64,000 bases of DNA, taken from positions 18,586 through 82,585 of IMG/VR virus record IMGVR_UViG_3300025603_000009. One strand, 5' to 3'. The DNA is from a virus. Shown one piece after another: positions 45,801 to 54,917 of the stretch (positions are counted from its first letter, which is position 1; each line of letters begins with the position of its first letter). The position numbers and the translations under genes are program-made. Under the pieces are notes generated by a model. It was not told where the DNA came from. It saw nothing but the letters and a program-made list of their open reading frames with translations, and did no database searches.

Positions 45801-46157
45801 ATGTTTCAACCTAAAGGTACGTTAAATCAACAAAGTAATAGTAAGTCTAATCCTACTGTTAAACGTGTAACTACATCTAATACACATAATAAAAAATTAG
45901 ATGCTGCTTTAAAACAAAGTCTTATAAGTGAAAAAGAAGCTGTAATGGTTAAAGCTGAATATAGTAAACTTGACGATATGGTTAAAAACATTGTTAAGAA
46001 AGGAAAAGAAATTAGCTTTACTGTATTACAAGAAAACCCTACTTTTAATTATTCAATTAATGTAGATAGATATGTTATTGAAGTAAAAGAAACTATTAAA
46101 GTTTTATTATATAACGAATGTTTTTTAGAGTATAATAGAGAATCTATTGTAAAATAA
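45801..46157 (+). CDS. MF-x-P-x-GTL protein, unrecognised
   Basis: This is a 118-residue, Lys/Ser/Thr-rich protein. It starts MFQPKGTLNQQSN, matching the start of the 166-residue gene at 57632 (MFNPTGTLTNQ). The remainder is helical with many Lys residues. The shared start suggests a common targeting or assembly peptide. Function unknown. Confidence 0.5.
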   Translation: MFQPKGTLNQQSNSKSNPTVKRVTTSNTHNKKLDAALKQSLISEKEAVMVKAEYSKLDDMVKNIVKKGKEISFTVLQENPTFNYSINVDRYVIEVKETIKVLLYNECFLEYNRESIVK

Positions 46158-46175
46158 CATTATAATATTTAAATT

Positions 46176-46361
46176 ATGACTAGTAAAATAGATCAATTAC
46201 TTAACGATGCAAAATTGCACGTAAAACAAGCTGAAGAAAAAGTACAACATTGGAAGGCAATACACAATGAAAGAAAAAGATATTTAAGTACAATAGAGAT
46301 TATAAAGGACGTTAAGAAACCTACAAGTACAAGTGTAAATACTGATAAAGATACTTTTTAA
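46176..46361 (+). CDS. Small coiled-coil protein
   Basis: This is a 61-residue protein with strong heptads (DAKLHVKQAEEKVQHWKAIHNERKR) in the first 40 residues and a Thr-rich end. It is soluble. Probably an accessory protein or adaptor; no family recognised. Confidence 0.45.
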   Translation: MTSKIDQLLNDAKLHVKQAEEKVQHWKAIHNERKRYLSTIEIIKDVKKPTSTSVNTDKDTF

Positions 46362-46413
46362 CCCTTTGTATACTGCTCTGTAGCATACTAACCTTACCAT
46401 TTACCCGTAATAC

Positions 46414-47088
46414 ATGATTTATTCAGTACATACCGAACACGGAAAAGACGTATTGACGCATAAATTAGACGTTAAACTGCACGAATGTATAGATTTAGAA
46501 GACTTTTGCTGCCTTGTGTACGGTTATAACGATAAAATGTCACCAACAATACGGTTAACGTGTGATTCAGATTATGAGAAAGCCTATAGTCAATTTTATA
46601 ACACTGTAAAAGCGATTATTAAGATTTGGCGTAATCCAAATAATTTAACAGAATTGTCTTTAAATGCTATTATGGAACTAGCTGAAGCATTGATGTATAA
46701 TAACTCTTATTTATGTAGATTAAGAGTTGGTAATATTGAAGCTAATATATTAGGCAATAAATTTTTATTTACAAACATTGTAAAATATGTTGTAGATAAA
46801 GATGATAAAATTATAGCAAATTTTGATAAAGAAATTGCTAAAGAAATTAAGCAAATATTTCCTCTAACTTTAGATAAAGTATCAGATGTAAAGAATGCTG
46901 CTAAATATTATACAAAATGGATGAGTATACTTCCATTCACAGGCGCAAATACTATAATAGCAAATGTGTGTATAATGTTAATCTACTATTATAGATACAA
47001 TAAAATAATTTGTTTCACGGACAACTACTCAAAAAACTATTCCTATGTCTATAACATTAACAAGCGGGCAAACACTAGCGGTAAATAA
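46414..47088 (+). CDS. Unrecognised protein upstream of the Dda-like helicase
   Basis: This is a 224-residue, mostly helical protein, rich in Asn, Tyr and Lys, with several Cys. It overlaps the helicase gene by 44 bases. Its position suggests a replication-linked role. No motif is visible. Confidence 0.5.
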   Translation: MIYSVHTEHGKDVLTHKLDVKLHECIDLEDFCCLVYGYNDKMSPTIRLTCDSDYEKAYSQFYNTVKAIIKIWRNPNNLTELSLNAIMELAEALMYNNSYLCRLRVGNIEANILGNKFLFTNIVKYVVDKDDKIIANFDKEIAKEIKQIFPLTLDKVSDVKNAAKYYTKWMSILPFTGANTIIANVCIMLIYYYRYNKIICFTDNYSKNYSYVYNINKRANTSGK

Positions 47089-48436
47089 ATTGTTAGAATT
47101 TGAAAAATCAGATCATTTGTCTGCTTCACTGATAGGTTTTGCTGGTACTGGCAAAACTACTATTATTGACGACTATTTAAGACGTACTGCTAAAATGCAA
47201 AAACTTATTTTTGTAAGTGCTCCTACACATAAAGCTAAATCAGTTATACAAGCAATAACTTCTCGTAAAGGATTGACTATTCAATCTTTACTTGGACTTA
47301 GACCTACTGTTGATTTAGAAAATTTTGACTATAATAATCCAAAATTTAAAAGAACAGAAGATGCTAAAATAGGTGAATTTAGTAATGGTGTTGGTATTAT
47401 TGATGAAAGCTCAATGTTATCTAAACAACTTACTTTATATCTTAAAGAAGAAGCTGCTAAATGTAGAGTTAAACTTATTTTTGTAGGTGATGATTATCAA
47501 TTGCCGCCCGTGAAAGAAAGTTATTCTACTGCACTTCGTGATTCAGATATTATTATAAAACTTACTGAAATAGTACGTCAATCTGAATTAAATCCTACTG
47601 TAAATCTTATCAAAAGAATTATTAATGATATTGATACTGGTGGGTCTACTATGATAGATTATCTTAAAGAGAACAGAAATGGGATAGTTGAAGATGAAGG
47701 TTATAGTGTATTAGACGATTTATCTTTTGCTACAGAAGCAAAAAAGTTATTTAAATCCGATCATTTTGATTTAAATAAACAATATGCTAAATATATTGCT
47801 TGGACTAATGTAGATGTATCTGGTTTTAATGAGAAGATTAGAAAACTAATGTTTGATGAACCTGAATATATTGAAAATGGAGAACTGTTATTTGGTTATA
47901 AGCATATACTATTAAATGACAATAGTGCATTAATTGTAAATTCCGAAGAATACTTAGTTACTAGTTGTAAACTAATGGAATATGATAGTAGACTGGAAGA
48001 AGAAGGTTACTCAAAAATAGATATGTATAGAGTAAGTATTAAACCTTTAACAGGTACAGAAGCTAATACTAAAATAATAACTATTGTTGCGCCTGAAGGT
48101 GTTCAAGAATTTAAACGTGTATTCAATTTAAATTTAAAAGAAGCTCTTGTTGATAGAACTGGTTGGAAACAGTTTTATAACTATAAACAATATAAAATAG
48201 TTTTAGGGCAACTTAATAATACTGCTGGAGAAAAGTATCATAAAAAACCTTCTTACATCGGTAAAGATATTGATTACGGTTATGGTATAACTGTACATAA
48301 ATCGCAAGGTAGTACATATACCAATTGTATTGTTAATTTACGTAATATTATGCGTCAAAGAGACCCTATTGAAAGAAATAAATTAATTTATGTTGCAATT
48401 ACTAGAGCTAGTAATAAAACATTGTTATATATTTAA
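47045..48436 (+). CDS. SF1 DNA helicase, Dda/RecD-like
   Basis: This is a 463-residue protein. Walker A GFAGTGKTT is at 31-39, motif II IIDESS at 118-123, and motif III GDDYQLPP at 148-155. The C-terminus has the Dda/RecD2-type YGITVHKSQGSTY motif and VAITRASNK (motif VI). This is a 5'-3' translocating SF1B helicase acting at replication forks or recombination intermediates. It is a known part of the crAss-like replication set. The family is secure; the exact role is inferred. Confidence 0.85.
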   Translation: MSITLTSGQTLAVNKLLEFEKSDHLSASLIGFAGTGKTTIIDDYLRRTAKMQKLIFVSAPTHKAKSVIQAITSRKGLTIQSLLGLRPTVDLENFDYNNPKFKRTEDAKIGEFSNGVGIIDESSMLSKQLTLYLKEEAAKCRVKLIFVGDDYQLPPVKESYSTALRDSDIIIKLTEIVRQSELNPTVNLIKRIINDIDTGGSTMIDYLKENRNGIVEDEGYSVLDDLSFATEAKKLFKSDHFDLNKQYAKYIAWTNVDVSGFNEKIRKLMFDEPEYIENGELLFGYKHILLNDNSALIVNSEEYLVTSCKLMEYDSRLEEEGYSKIDMYRVSIKPLTGTEANTKIITIVAPEGVQEFKRVFNLNLKEALVDRTGWKQFYNYKQYKIVLGQLNNTAGEKYHKKPSYIGKDIDYGYGITVHKSQGSTYTNCIVNLRNIMRQRDPIERNKLIYVAITRASNKTLLYI

Positions 48437-48565
48437 GCTAGCAAAAAAATTCATTGAGAAATTATAGTCACCTATAAAACAAATGTTATAAAGGGTGTTA
48501 ATGTGGTAAACCACGATGAATAGCTAGTTTATGCTAATTTTTATTAATCTACAAAAACTGTTGTT

Positions 48566-48865
48566 ATGAAAGAATCTAAGAATTTTGATAAACCTGAAAA
48601 GTATTGGAAATTTAATAGCCATTTGGTTAGTAAAGGTGTTCCTACAGGTACTAGACGAAAATTACCAGGCGCAGCGTATTTTGTACTAGTAAATACTCAA
48701 GTACAACCAGGTGGTTATAGAGCCAGAGATTCAGGTAATCTTATGCTAAATAATAGCCAAAATAACCGAAAAAAAACATTGCGTAGTTCTTCAAAAAGAG
48801 TAACTACATTTCGTAAACGTGCATTTAGCTGGTCTACACGTAAATCTTTTCGGAATGAAAAATAA
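48566..48865 (+). CDS. Small very basic protein, unrecognised
   Basis: This is a 99-residue, Arg/Lys/Ser-rich protein with a Tyr/Trp-bearing N-terminus (KPEKYWKF) and a C-terminal basic cluster (KRVTTFRKRAFSWSTRK). It is likely nucleic-acid binding by charge. It overlaps the polymerase start by 11 bases. Upstream is a 129-bp gap with a small GTGG/CCAC hairpin. Confidence 0.45.
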   Translation: MKESKNFDKPEKYWKFNSHLVSKGVPTGTRRKLPGAAYFVLVNTQVQPGGYRARDSGNLMLNNSQNNRKKTLRSSSKRVTTFRKRAFSWSTRKSFRNEK

Positions 48866-51152
48866 ACTATATTTTGTTACAGACGGTGAATATACTGATA
48901 CGTCTATTGTAACAAATTATAGTAATACAGATCAAGAATTATCTGAAGTTATTATAATATCAGGTGATGCAGGACTTACTATGTTAAGCTATGAATTTAG
49001 TAAAATAGTAGGTTCTGCAGAGCCTGTGTTTGCAATGGATTTTGAAACTACTGGACTTGATAGTTATGTAAATGATGTATTAGCAGCTGGAATATGTACT
49101 AGAAATAGTCCTCTTTTTGCTGTTGATATGCAAACTGTAAATTTACTTCCTTTATTAGAAAAGTGTTTTAAAGACGGACTAGTGTGGTTAAATCATAATG
49201 TTAAGTTTGATTATAAGTTTTTACAAAACAAAGGTATTGTATGTAAAAACTTTTATGATACTATGATAGCTGATCAAAGAACTACACAAAATACAGGGTA
49301 TTCTCGTAGTCTTGTAGGGTTACTTCAACGTAAATTGGGTATTGTACCTTATGAAATGGACAAACGTATAAGAATAGAATTTGTTGGAAAAACACTTGGT
49401 AAATTTGTTTTTAAAGATAAACACATCCATTATATTGGTGGAGATGTAAAATTACTATTTCTTCTTAAAGATAAACTTGATGAAAGTATTAAGAAGTATA
49501 ATATGAATTTTCTACTTCATGGTATTGAATTTCCATTAATTCACGTACTTGCAAAAGGTGAAAATGATGGTGTTAATATTAATGAAGAAAAGTGGTTAGC
49601 AAAATATAAGAAAAATTCTGATTTAGTTTTTGAATTAGAAAGTAATATGGATAAATTGCTAATAACTTATCGAGATGAATATTTAAAAGATGAAAATAAA
49701 TTGTATTTACTTGGAGGTAAATTTGATAGAGAACGTGTAAGACAAGAACCTCTTGATCAAGTTGACTTATTTGGTAATACAGTATCTTTTGAAAAATCTT
49801 TACAGGGTAATAAAAAACACCCACCTAAAGTAAAGTTTAATGCTGGTAATGTTAATTGGGGAAGTTCTACTCAAGTTGTTGAAATAATGGCTAAATTAGG
49901 ATTTCCTTTACCTAATAAATTAGATGAAATATCTACACCACGACTAAATAAAAAAGGTAAAGTAACTAATGATAGTTATACAACAGGTAAAGATGCACTT
50001 AATTTATATGTAACTGCAAGTCCTGATATACCACATCGTGAATTTATTGACTTGTTAATTACATACAACTCTACTAAAACTAGAATGAATACATTTGGTA
50101 AAGTTTTTCTTGATAATAAGAACCCTGTTAGTAAAAAGTTTCATACAATATATCGTCAAGCAAATGCTGCAAATAGTAGATTTCAAAGTGGTGGAGGTTT
50201 ATCACAACCCGATAAATTTAATAGTCAAAATATACCTAGAGATTCTGAGTATCGTACTTGTATATATGGTAGAAAAGGTTATAAAGTAGTTACTGCTGAT
50301 TTATCAGGAGCAGAAGTAACTATTATGGGAGATAAAGCTAAAGATAAACGATTGTTAGCTTTAACTAATAAAGATATTCATAGTCACATGGCAACACAAG
50401 GTTGGAAAAATATATTTCTATATCGTGCTGGAAAGTCTATGAATTTGTGGAGAACAGTTGAAACGTATAGAGTAAAACGTAAAGACCCAGAAACACTTTA
50501 TAAAATTGAAAATTCAACTAATGCAAATGCTTTAGAATTTATTAGAAAGTATTTTACTTACAATGTTAGCAAAACTGAAAACAGTAGTAAACGTCAATCT
50601 GGTAAAAATTTAACATTTGGTAGTGTATACGGCTGTAAAAGAACTAAAGCCGCTAAAACTATAAATGTAAATGAAGATGAAGGTCAAATTTATATTGACA
50701 GTATTAGAAATGAAATTTTTCCCACTTTTAAGTATGTTGAAAATAATGTAAGATTAGCTCTTAAACAAGGGTTTCTTGTAATTAACGAACGTACTAATTC
50801 TCGTGTATGGTTTATTGATGTAATTTACGCTTTACAAAATAATGCACAATTAGATTGGAAAGCTAAAAAAGATATTGATGGAGCTGCACGTAATATTCCT
50901 ATTTCTGGTACACAAGCTGACATGATTAAAGAAGTTATGGTAGTAATGGACAGAAAAATTGATGAAGAACATTGGGATGCTAATTTTATGATGCAAGTTC
51001 ATGATGAACTTGTTTATGATATACATCCTTCTCAAGCTATTGAATTTGGCAAAATATTAGCTGATGTAATGGTATCTGTTCCAAATAAATATTTAAGTTT
51101 CACAAAAATGGGTGTTGATTATAGTATTAACGACACTTGGATAAAAGACTAA
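48855..51152 (+). CDS. Family A DNA polymerase with 3'-5' exonuclease
   Basis: The protein has 765 residues from the ATG at 48855; a GTG 36 bases upstream is not preferred. The exonuclease domain has Asp62 and Glu64 (DFE), Asp119 (NVKFD) and Asp197. The polymerase has motif A DLSGAE near residue 480, motif B with Lys and YG (about 575-592), and motif C VHDE near 714. It is the replicative enzyme of a branch of crAss-like phages that carry PolA rather than PolB. Motif A has the Gly-Ala form, like T7-type phage enzymes. Confidence 0.87.
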   Translation: MKNKLYFVTDGEYTDTSIVTNYSNTDQELSEVIIISGDAGLTMLSYEFSKIVGSAEPVFAMDFETTGLDSYVNDVLAAGICTRNSPLFAVDMQTVNLLPLLEKCFKDGLVWLNHNVKFDYKFLQNKGIVCKNFYDTMIADQRTTQNTGYSRSLVGLLQRKLGIVPYEMDKRIRIEFVGKTLGKFVFKDKHIHYIGGDVKLLFLLKDKLDESIKKYNMNFLLHGIEFPLIHVLAKGENDGVNINEEKWLAKYKKNSDLVFELESNMDKLLITYRDEYLKDENKLYLLGGKFDRERVRQEPLDQVDLFGNTVSFEKSLQGNKKHPPKVKFNAGNVNWGSSTQVVEIMAKLGFPLPNKLDEISTPRLNKKGKVTNDSYTTGKDALNLYVTASPDIPHREFIDLLITYNSTKTRMNTFGKVFLDNKNPVSKKFHTIYRQANAANSRFQSGGGLSQPDKFNSQNIPRDSEYRTCIYGRKGYKVVTADLSGAEVTIMGDKAKDKRLLALTNKDIHSHMATQGWKNIFLYRAGKSMNLWRTVETYRVKRKDPETLYKIENSTNANALEFIRKYFTYNVSKTENSSKRQSGKNLTFGSVYGCKRTKAAKTINVNEDEGQIYIDSIRNEIFPTFKYVENNVRLALKQGFLVINERTNSRVWFIDVIYALQNNAQLDWKAKKDIDGAARNIPISGTQADMIKEVMVVMDRKIDEEHWDANFMMQVHDELVYDIHPSQAIEFGKILADVMVSVPNKYLSFTKMGVDYSINDTWIKD

Positions 51153-51154
51153 TT

Positions 51155-51343
51155 ATGGCTCATTCAAAATTAACACACTATGCGTATTCAGCATTTGAAT
51201 ACGATCAATATGAACTAGCAAAAATACTTAATGACTATAGAGATAATTCTAATGTAGCAGCTGCTGATATTATTACAAGTTCATTTAAACCTAACGCTGG
51301 TACTTTTGTAGGTGTTATAAAAATAACATATTATTACAAGTGA
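51155..51343 (+). CDS. Small Tyr-rich protein, unrecognised
   Basis: This is a 62-residue protein whose ATG lies three bases after the polymerase stop; an in-frame TTG upstream would overlap the polymerase and is rejected. It is Tyr/Ala-rich (HYAYSAFEYDQYELAK). It overlaps the next gene (GTG start). Confidence 0.45.
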   Translation: MAHSKLTHYAYSAFEYDQYELAKILNDYRDNSNVAAADIITSSFKPNAGTFVGVIKITYYYK

Positions 51344-51735
51344 GTAATTTTCAATCTATATTTAATAAACGTGTTGATGGGGAGTATAAAAGGCTTAATA
51401 AAGCCCTCCCTTTCAGTACGTCTAATGACTTTTCTGCATCTTATTGGAAAGGTTGGACTGTAGCTATATTTAGATACGCTGAAGAATGTAATATGCCTGA
51501 CGATGTATTTAAACGACAACTCTTGTTAATTGAAAATGAAATTACAAGTACACCTAAAGATAACCCTTTAAAGTTTTATTGGGGTGGTTATAAATCTGCA
51601 TTTGCGTTTTCACGTAGATTGTATATTGAGTATGTTGAAGATTGTATTAAAAATGATACTTATGTTAAAACTGAATATATCCCTAGAAAGAGGAATCCTA
51701 ATCCTGTTATTGGTGGCGATGATTGTCCTTATTAA
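51340..51735 (+). CDS. GWTV-motif protein, paralogue of the 70-residue gene at 41.1 kb
   Basis: The protein has 131 residues with a GTG start overlapping the preceding TGA. It contains YWKGWTVAIF at about residues 31-40, the same W-x-GWTV-x-x-F segment as at 41142, followed by a helical region and FYWGGYKSAFAFSRRLY. The C-terminus is basic. Function unknown. The shared motif shows duplication of a small module within this genome. Confidence 0.5.
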   Translation: MSNFQSIFNKRVDGEYKRLNKALPFSTSNDFSASYWKGWTVAIFRYAEECNMPDDVFKRQLLLIENEITSTPKDNPLKFYWGGYKSAFAFSRRLYIEYVEDCIKNDTYVKTEYIPRKRNPNPVIGGDDCPY

Positions 51736-52387
51736 AAAAGGCTGTAACGATAAAGGTAAACTTGATAACATGATTGCAAACAATCATATTTTAAGTGATA
51801 CTTTAATTACGTACAAAAACAAACTTGGACAAGAAGTAGCTAAAACTGGTGTACTTGTTGTTGAAAATGCAAGTTTAGTAGATAATCTTGCTGAAGTAGA
51901 TAGTAGTGTTATAGCATTAAAAACATTAGTTAAAAAAAATTCTAAACTATTTAAAAGTGGAGGAATAGCTTCTGTTATTGCAACTACTACATATTTACAA
52001 GGTAGTAATGATACAGTATATGTTGATAAATATGGTTCTTATCACGCTAATATAACACAATTTAGTAAATGGGTTACTGGTCGTCATATGCTTTCATTTG
52101 ATAGTTCATATATAGATATAACTATAGAAAATGAGTTTACACTCGCCTTTGGATATGAACGTGAAAGTGGCTTAAAAAATATCTTTAAACCTAAAAAACC
52201 TATTGCATATCTTACTAATAAAAACCCTTATACTAATACTGAAAATTTTCGTATTGTTAATATTAAACAAAATGATAAATTGCTTGGATTAAATGTAGGC
52301 TTTGGTATTATGTATGGATTAACTCCACAACTTACTCCTAATCTTGTAGTAGGTTTATCTTTAACTAAATCATTAATTAAGTTATGA
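51662..52387 (+). CDS. Membrane-anchored coiled-coil protein, spanin-like candidate
   Basis: The start is ambiguous: the ATG at 51662 gives 241 residues and the ATG at 51719 gives 222. Both lie inside the upstream gene. A short hydrophobic segment (GILILLLVAMIVLI) is followed by a coiled-coil stretch and a beta-rich end, matching a family common in Bacteroidota phages of unknown function (DUF6808-like by eye). The one-span plus coiled-coil plus envelope domain layout fits a spanin or envelope linker. It is coupled to two membrane genes downstream. Confidence 0.4.
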   Translation: MLKLNISLERGILILLLVAMIVLIKKGCNDKGKLDNMIANNHILSDTLITYKNKLGQEVAKTGVLVVENASLVDNLAEVDSSVIALKTLVKKNSKLFKSGGIASVIATTTYLQGSNDTVYVDKYGSYHANITQFSKWVTGRHMLSFDSSYIDITIENEFTLAFGYERESGLKNIFKPKKPIAYLTNKNPYTNTENFRIVNIKQNDKLLGLNVGFGIMYGLTPQLTPNLVVGLSLTKSLIKL

Positions 52388-52617
52388 CATTTTTTAAATA
52401 CTATCTCAGAAATTTTAGTATAGCTACTATTTTTATAGTTGCTATTGCTATTGCGTGTTATTATACACGTGAAGAATTTACTACACCTGCTGTAGTTACA
52501 TCAAGCATATTGTTAATATTCTGTATTTTACTTCCATTATTACTCCTTATAAAAGGGTATATAAGTTATTTAAAATATAAAAAAAATATAAAAAAACTGA
52601 ACATAAATGACATCTGA
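52384..52617 (+). CDS. Small two-helix membrane protein
   Basis: This is a 77-residue protein with hydrophobic helices at about 10-26 and 37-58 and a basic Lys-rich tail. It overlaps both neighbours by a few bases. A holin-like layout, but no clear family. It may work with the spanin-like protein next door. Confidence 0.45.
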   Translation: MTFFKYYLRNFSIATIFIVAIAIACYYTREEFTTPAVVTSSILLIFCILLPLLLLIKGYISYLKYKKNIKKLNINDI

Positions 52618-53098
52618 AATAATAACTCTAATAATATGTACATTAGCGTATTTAGTGTATATTAATGGAACTGTATATTTTGAAGCATATGCGTTCCATT
52701 TAAAAAACCACGATAAAATACAACCATATAATCCACATTATTTTTTAATAAAACAAAGAATAGTGGTTATACTTGCACTTTCTTTTATAATGACTGGTCT
52801 ATCTTTTTTTACACTTGCAAATATTGTAGGGTTAAGTATGATTTATCCGTATTTTCATGATGGTCAGTATTATAAACTTCGTAATAAACTACATAAAAAA
52901 CACAATATTATCGAAGAAAAATATATGTTTAATGAAATAAAAGACATATATCCTGACAATGATATTGAAGAAGTGTTACCTAATGGTGACCCATACAAAG
53001 CTAAATTTTCTTATAATGCAAATCAGCGGTTTGATTTAGCTATAGTAGGTTTAGGAATACTAGTTTGTGTTGTTCTAGTAAAACTATTATTAGCATAA
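52607..53098 (+). CDS. Membrane protein with HDGxYYxxRN motif
   Basis: This is a 163-residue protein with membrane helices at about residues 5-19, 49-80 and 144-162. Between them is PYFHDGQYYKLRNKL, a pattern I recall from short phage membrane proteins in Bacteroidota phages, of unknown function. It ends just before the tRNA. Envelope modification is a possible role. Confidence 0.45.
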   Translation: MTSEIITLIICTLAYLVYINGTVYFEAYAFHLKNHDKIQPYNPHYFLIKQRIVVILALSFIMTGLSFFTLANIVGLSMIYPYFHDGQYYKLRNKLHKKHNIIEEKYMFNEIKDIYPDNDIEEVLPNGDPYKAKFSYNANQRFDLAIVGLGILVCVVLVKLLLA

Positions 53099-53109
53099 TT
53101 GTGCTAATA

Positions 53110-53193
53110 GGTCAGATGGCGAAATTGGTAAATGAGCAATGCGTTTGTGTTGTGATACAATGTATCTTGTAGGTTCGAATCCTACTCTGACCA
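53110..53193 (+). tRNA. Class II tRNA (Leu/Ser-type architecture), anticodon not assignable
   Basis: GGTCAGA/TCTGACC forms the acceptor. The D arm carries the AATTGGTAAAT pattern typical of tRNA-Leu. A long variable arm (GATAC, AAT, GTATC) and the T arm GTAGG-TTCGAAT-CCTAC are perfect. The anticodon stem (CAAT/GTTG plus flanking G-U pairs) leaves an 8-nt loop GCGTTTGT, or a 6-nt loop if G pairs with U, so no standard 7-nt anticodon loop can be drawn and U33 is not evident. It may be a nonstandard or degenerate tRNA. Confidence 0.7.
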
Positions 53194-53207
53194 CAAAAAA
53201 TAATGTT

Positions 53208-53348
53208 ATGAGAGACATAAAAACTTTTTATTTGATAGCAGCTACATTAAGTATGGATTCTGCTTGTTGTGTAGCTCATTCAAAATGTAATGATAATTTT
53301 AAAAGAATAAAATTAACCAAAAAACAAAAGACTGCAAAAATGGTTTAA
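53208..53348 (+). CDS. 46-residue protein, possible secreted or lipoprotein peptide
   Basis: An ATG at 53208 lies just after the tRNA (the longer open frame would run through the tRNA and is rejected). The N-terminus (MRDIKTFYLIAATLSMDSAC) looks like a short signal with a cysteine-containing cleavage region. The tail is Lys-rich. Weakly supported as a real gene. Confidence 0.3.
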   Translation: MRDIKTFYLIAATLSMDSACCVAHSKCNDNFKRIKLTKKQKTAKMV

Positions 53349-53447
53349 AAAGTCATATAATACCTATAAAGTTTAATAGTGAACCTATAAAAAATATTAT
53401 TGACGGAAAATCTAAACCACAGGAAAAATATTTAAAATAACTTAAAT

Positions 53448-54917
53448 ATGAATATTGACGCTAAAAAATCTGCTCGACAAGCTGAAGGTGCGCAAAAATG
53501 GCGTACTTCAAAAAAGCATGGAGCTATTAAAAATGGTAGTGGTGTTCTTAATTATGTTTATGGATTTGGTAAAACATATGGCACAATTAATTATATTATT
53601 AAACCTGTTTTACTTCAAGATTTACTTAATCAGAATGTAATAATTGTTGTTCCTTCTGATGCTATTAAAAAACAATGGCGTATAGAGATTTCTAAATTTA
53701 TAACATACGAATGTAATATTCAAATATTTAGTGCTGATGAACTTATTAACGCTAAAGAAATTCATGTATGTACATTATTAGTTGTAGATGAATTACATTT
53801 ATTTTATTCTGAAGAACGAGAAAAACTTATCAATAAAACTCTTATTAAATTCAAATATAATGTTGGTTTAACTGCCACTTATGAAGATAGTACGGGTAGA
53901 CACAAAAAACATAATAAATTGTGGCATGTTATTGATAAAATAGATGAAGCTGAAGGTATTAAAGAAGGTTATATTTCTAAATTTATAGAATATAATATTA
54001 GTGTTGATTTTACGCAACTTGAAAAACTTGAATACGATCAACATACTGTAGCTATTGGTTTACATCTTCCTAAATTTAATAACAATCTTAAGTTTGTTAT
54101 ATTGTGTCTCACAGGTGGCGAAGATAAAAATGGCAATTTTCATAAAGCTATTCAATGGGCTACTTCATTAGCTGTAAGTAATGGTTGGAAAAGTTCACTT
54201 GATTTATCAATTGATAATAATATACAAATAAATAATTTATGGAATCCAAGTAAAATTATTGGATATGCTAAGTTGTTAATGGACGCTATTAGATTAAGAA
54301 AAGATATTGTTTATAATGCACATAATAAAATTAGCATTACTACAGATATTATTGAAAAATTTAAAGAGTTAAAAACTATTTGTTTTAGCCAATCTACTGC
54401 ATTTGCAGACAAAGTTGCATTATCTATTAATGAACGTATGGGTTCTGATTATTGTGTAGTATATCACTCTAATGTCAGTTCTCGCCCTTTGAAAGGAGAT
54501 GATGGACATTGGATTACTTACAAAAGTGGTAATAAAGAAGGTCAGATTAAACTGTTTGGTAAAACCACATTAAAAAATATTGCTATTGATGCAATTAAAA
54601 ATGGAAAAGCAGGTGCTATATCTAGTTCTTCTGCGTTAGATGCAGGATTTAATGTAGAAAGTATTAGAATGTCTATTACTACTAGTGGTACTGCTAATGT
54701 TATTCAACAAAAACAACGTCGTGGACGTGTTGTTAGAATAGAAAAAGGGTACAATGACAATGTACTAATTATTAATGTTTATATAAAAGATAGCGTAGAT
54801 GAAAACTGGTTAAGAAAACGACAACAAAAAAGCTCTACTATACCGTATTCAATACATAGTATCGAGCAAATACGAATTAAAAACACTAAAAAAATTAATC
54901 CATTTACTATACAATGA
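53448..54917 (+). CDS. SF2 helicase, UvsW/SNF2-like
   Basis: This is a 489-residue protein. Walker A-like GFGKT is at 39-43, motif II VVDELH at 112-117, and motif III TAT at 142-144. Motif VI QQKQRRGRVVR is at about residues 422-432. The two-domain layout fits the SNF2/UvsW-type SF2 helicases of the crAss-like replication set, used for branch migration or restart. ATGA overlaps it with the next gene. The family call is strong; the substrate is inferred. Confidence 0.8.
   Translation: MNIDAKKSARQAEGAQKWRTSKKHGAIKNGSGVLNYVYGFGKTYGTINYIIKPVLLQDLLNQNVIIVVPSDAIKKQWRIEISKFITYECNIQIFSADELINAKEIHVCTLLVVDELHLFYSEEREKLINKTLIKFKYNVGLTATYEDSTGRHKKHNKLWHVIDKIDEAEGIKEGYISKFIEYNISVDFTQLEKLEYDQHTVAIGLHLPKFNNNLKFVILCLTGGEDKNGNFHKAIQWATSLAVSNGWKSSLDLSIDNNIQINNLWNPSKIIGYAKLLMDAIRLRKDIVYNAHNKISITTDIIEKFKELKTICFSQSTAFADKVALSINERMGSDYCVVYHSNVSSRPLKGDDGHWITYKSGNKEGQIKLFGKTTLKNIAIDAIKNGKAGAISSSSALDAGFNVESIRMSITTSGTANVIQQKQRRGRVVRIEKGYNDNVLIINVYIKDSVDENWLRKRQQKSSTIPYSIHSIEQIRIKNTKKINPFTIQ

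Noticed and set aside
53139-53348. 69-residue ORF covering the tRNA
   Set aside because: It runs through the tRNA; only the 46-residue part from 53208 is considered, with low confidence.
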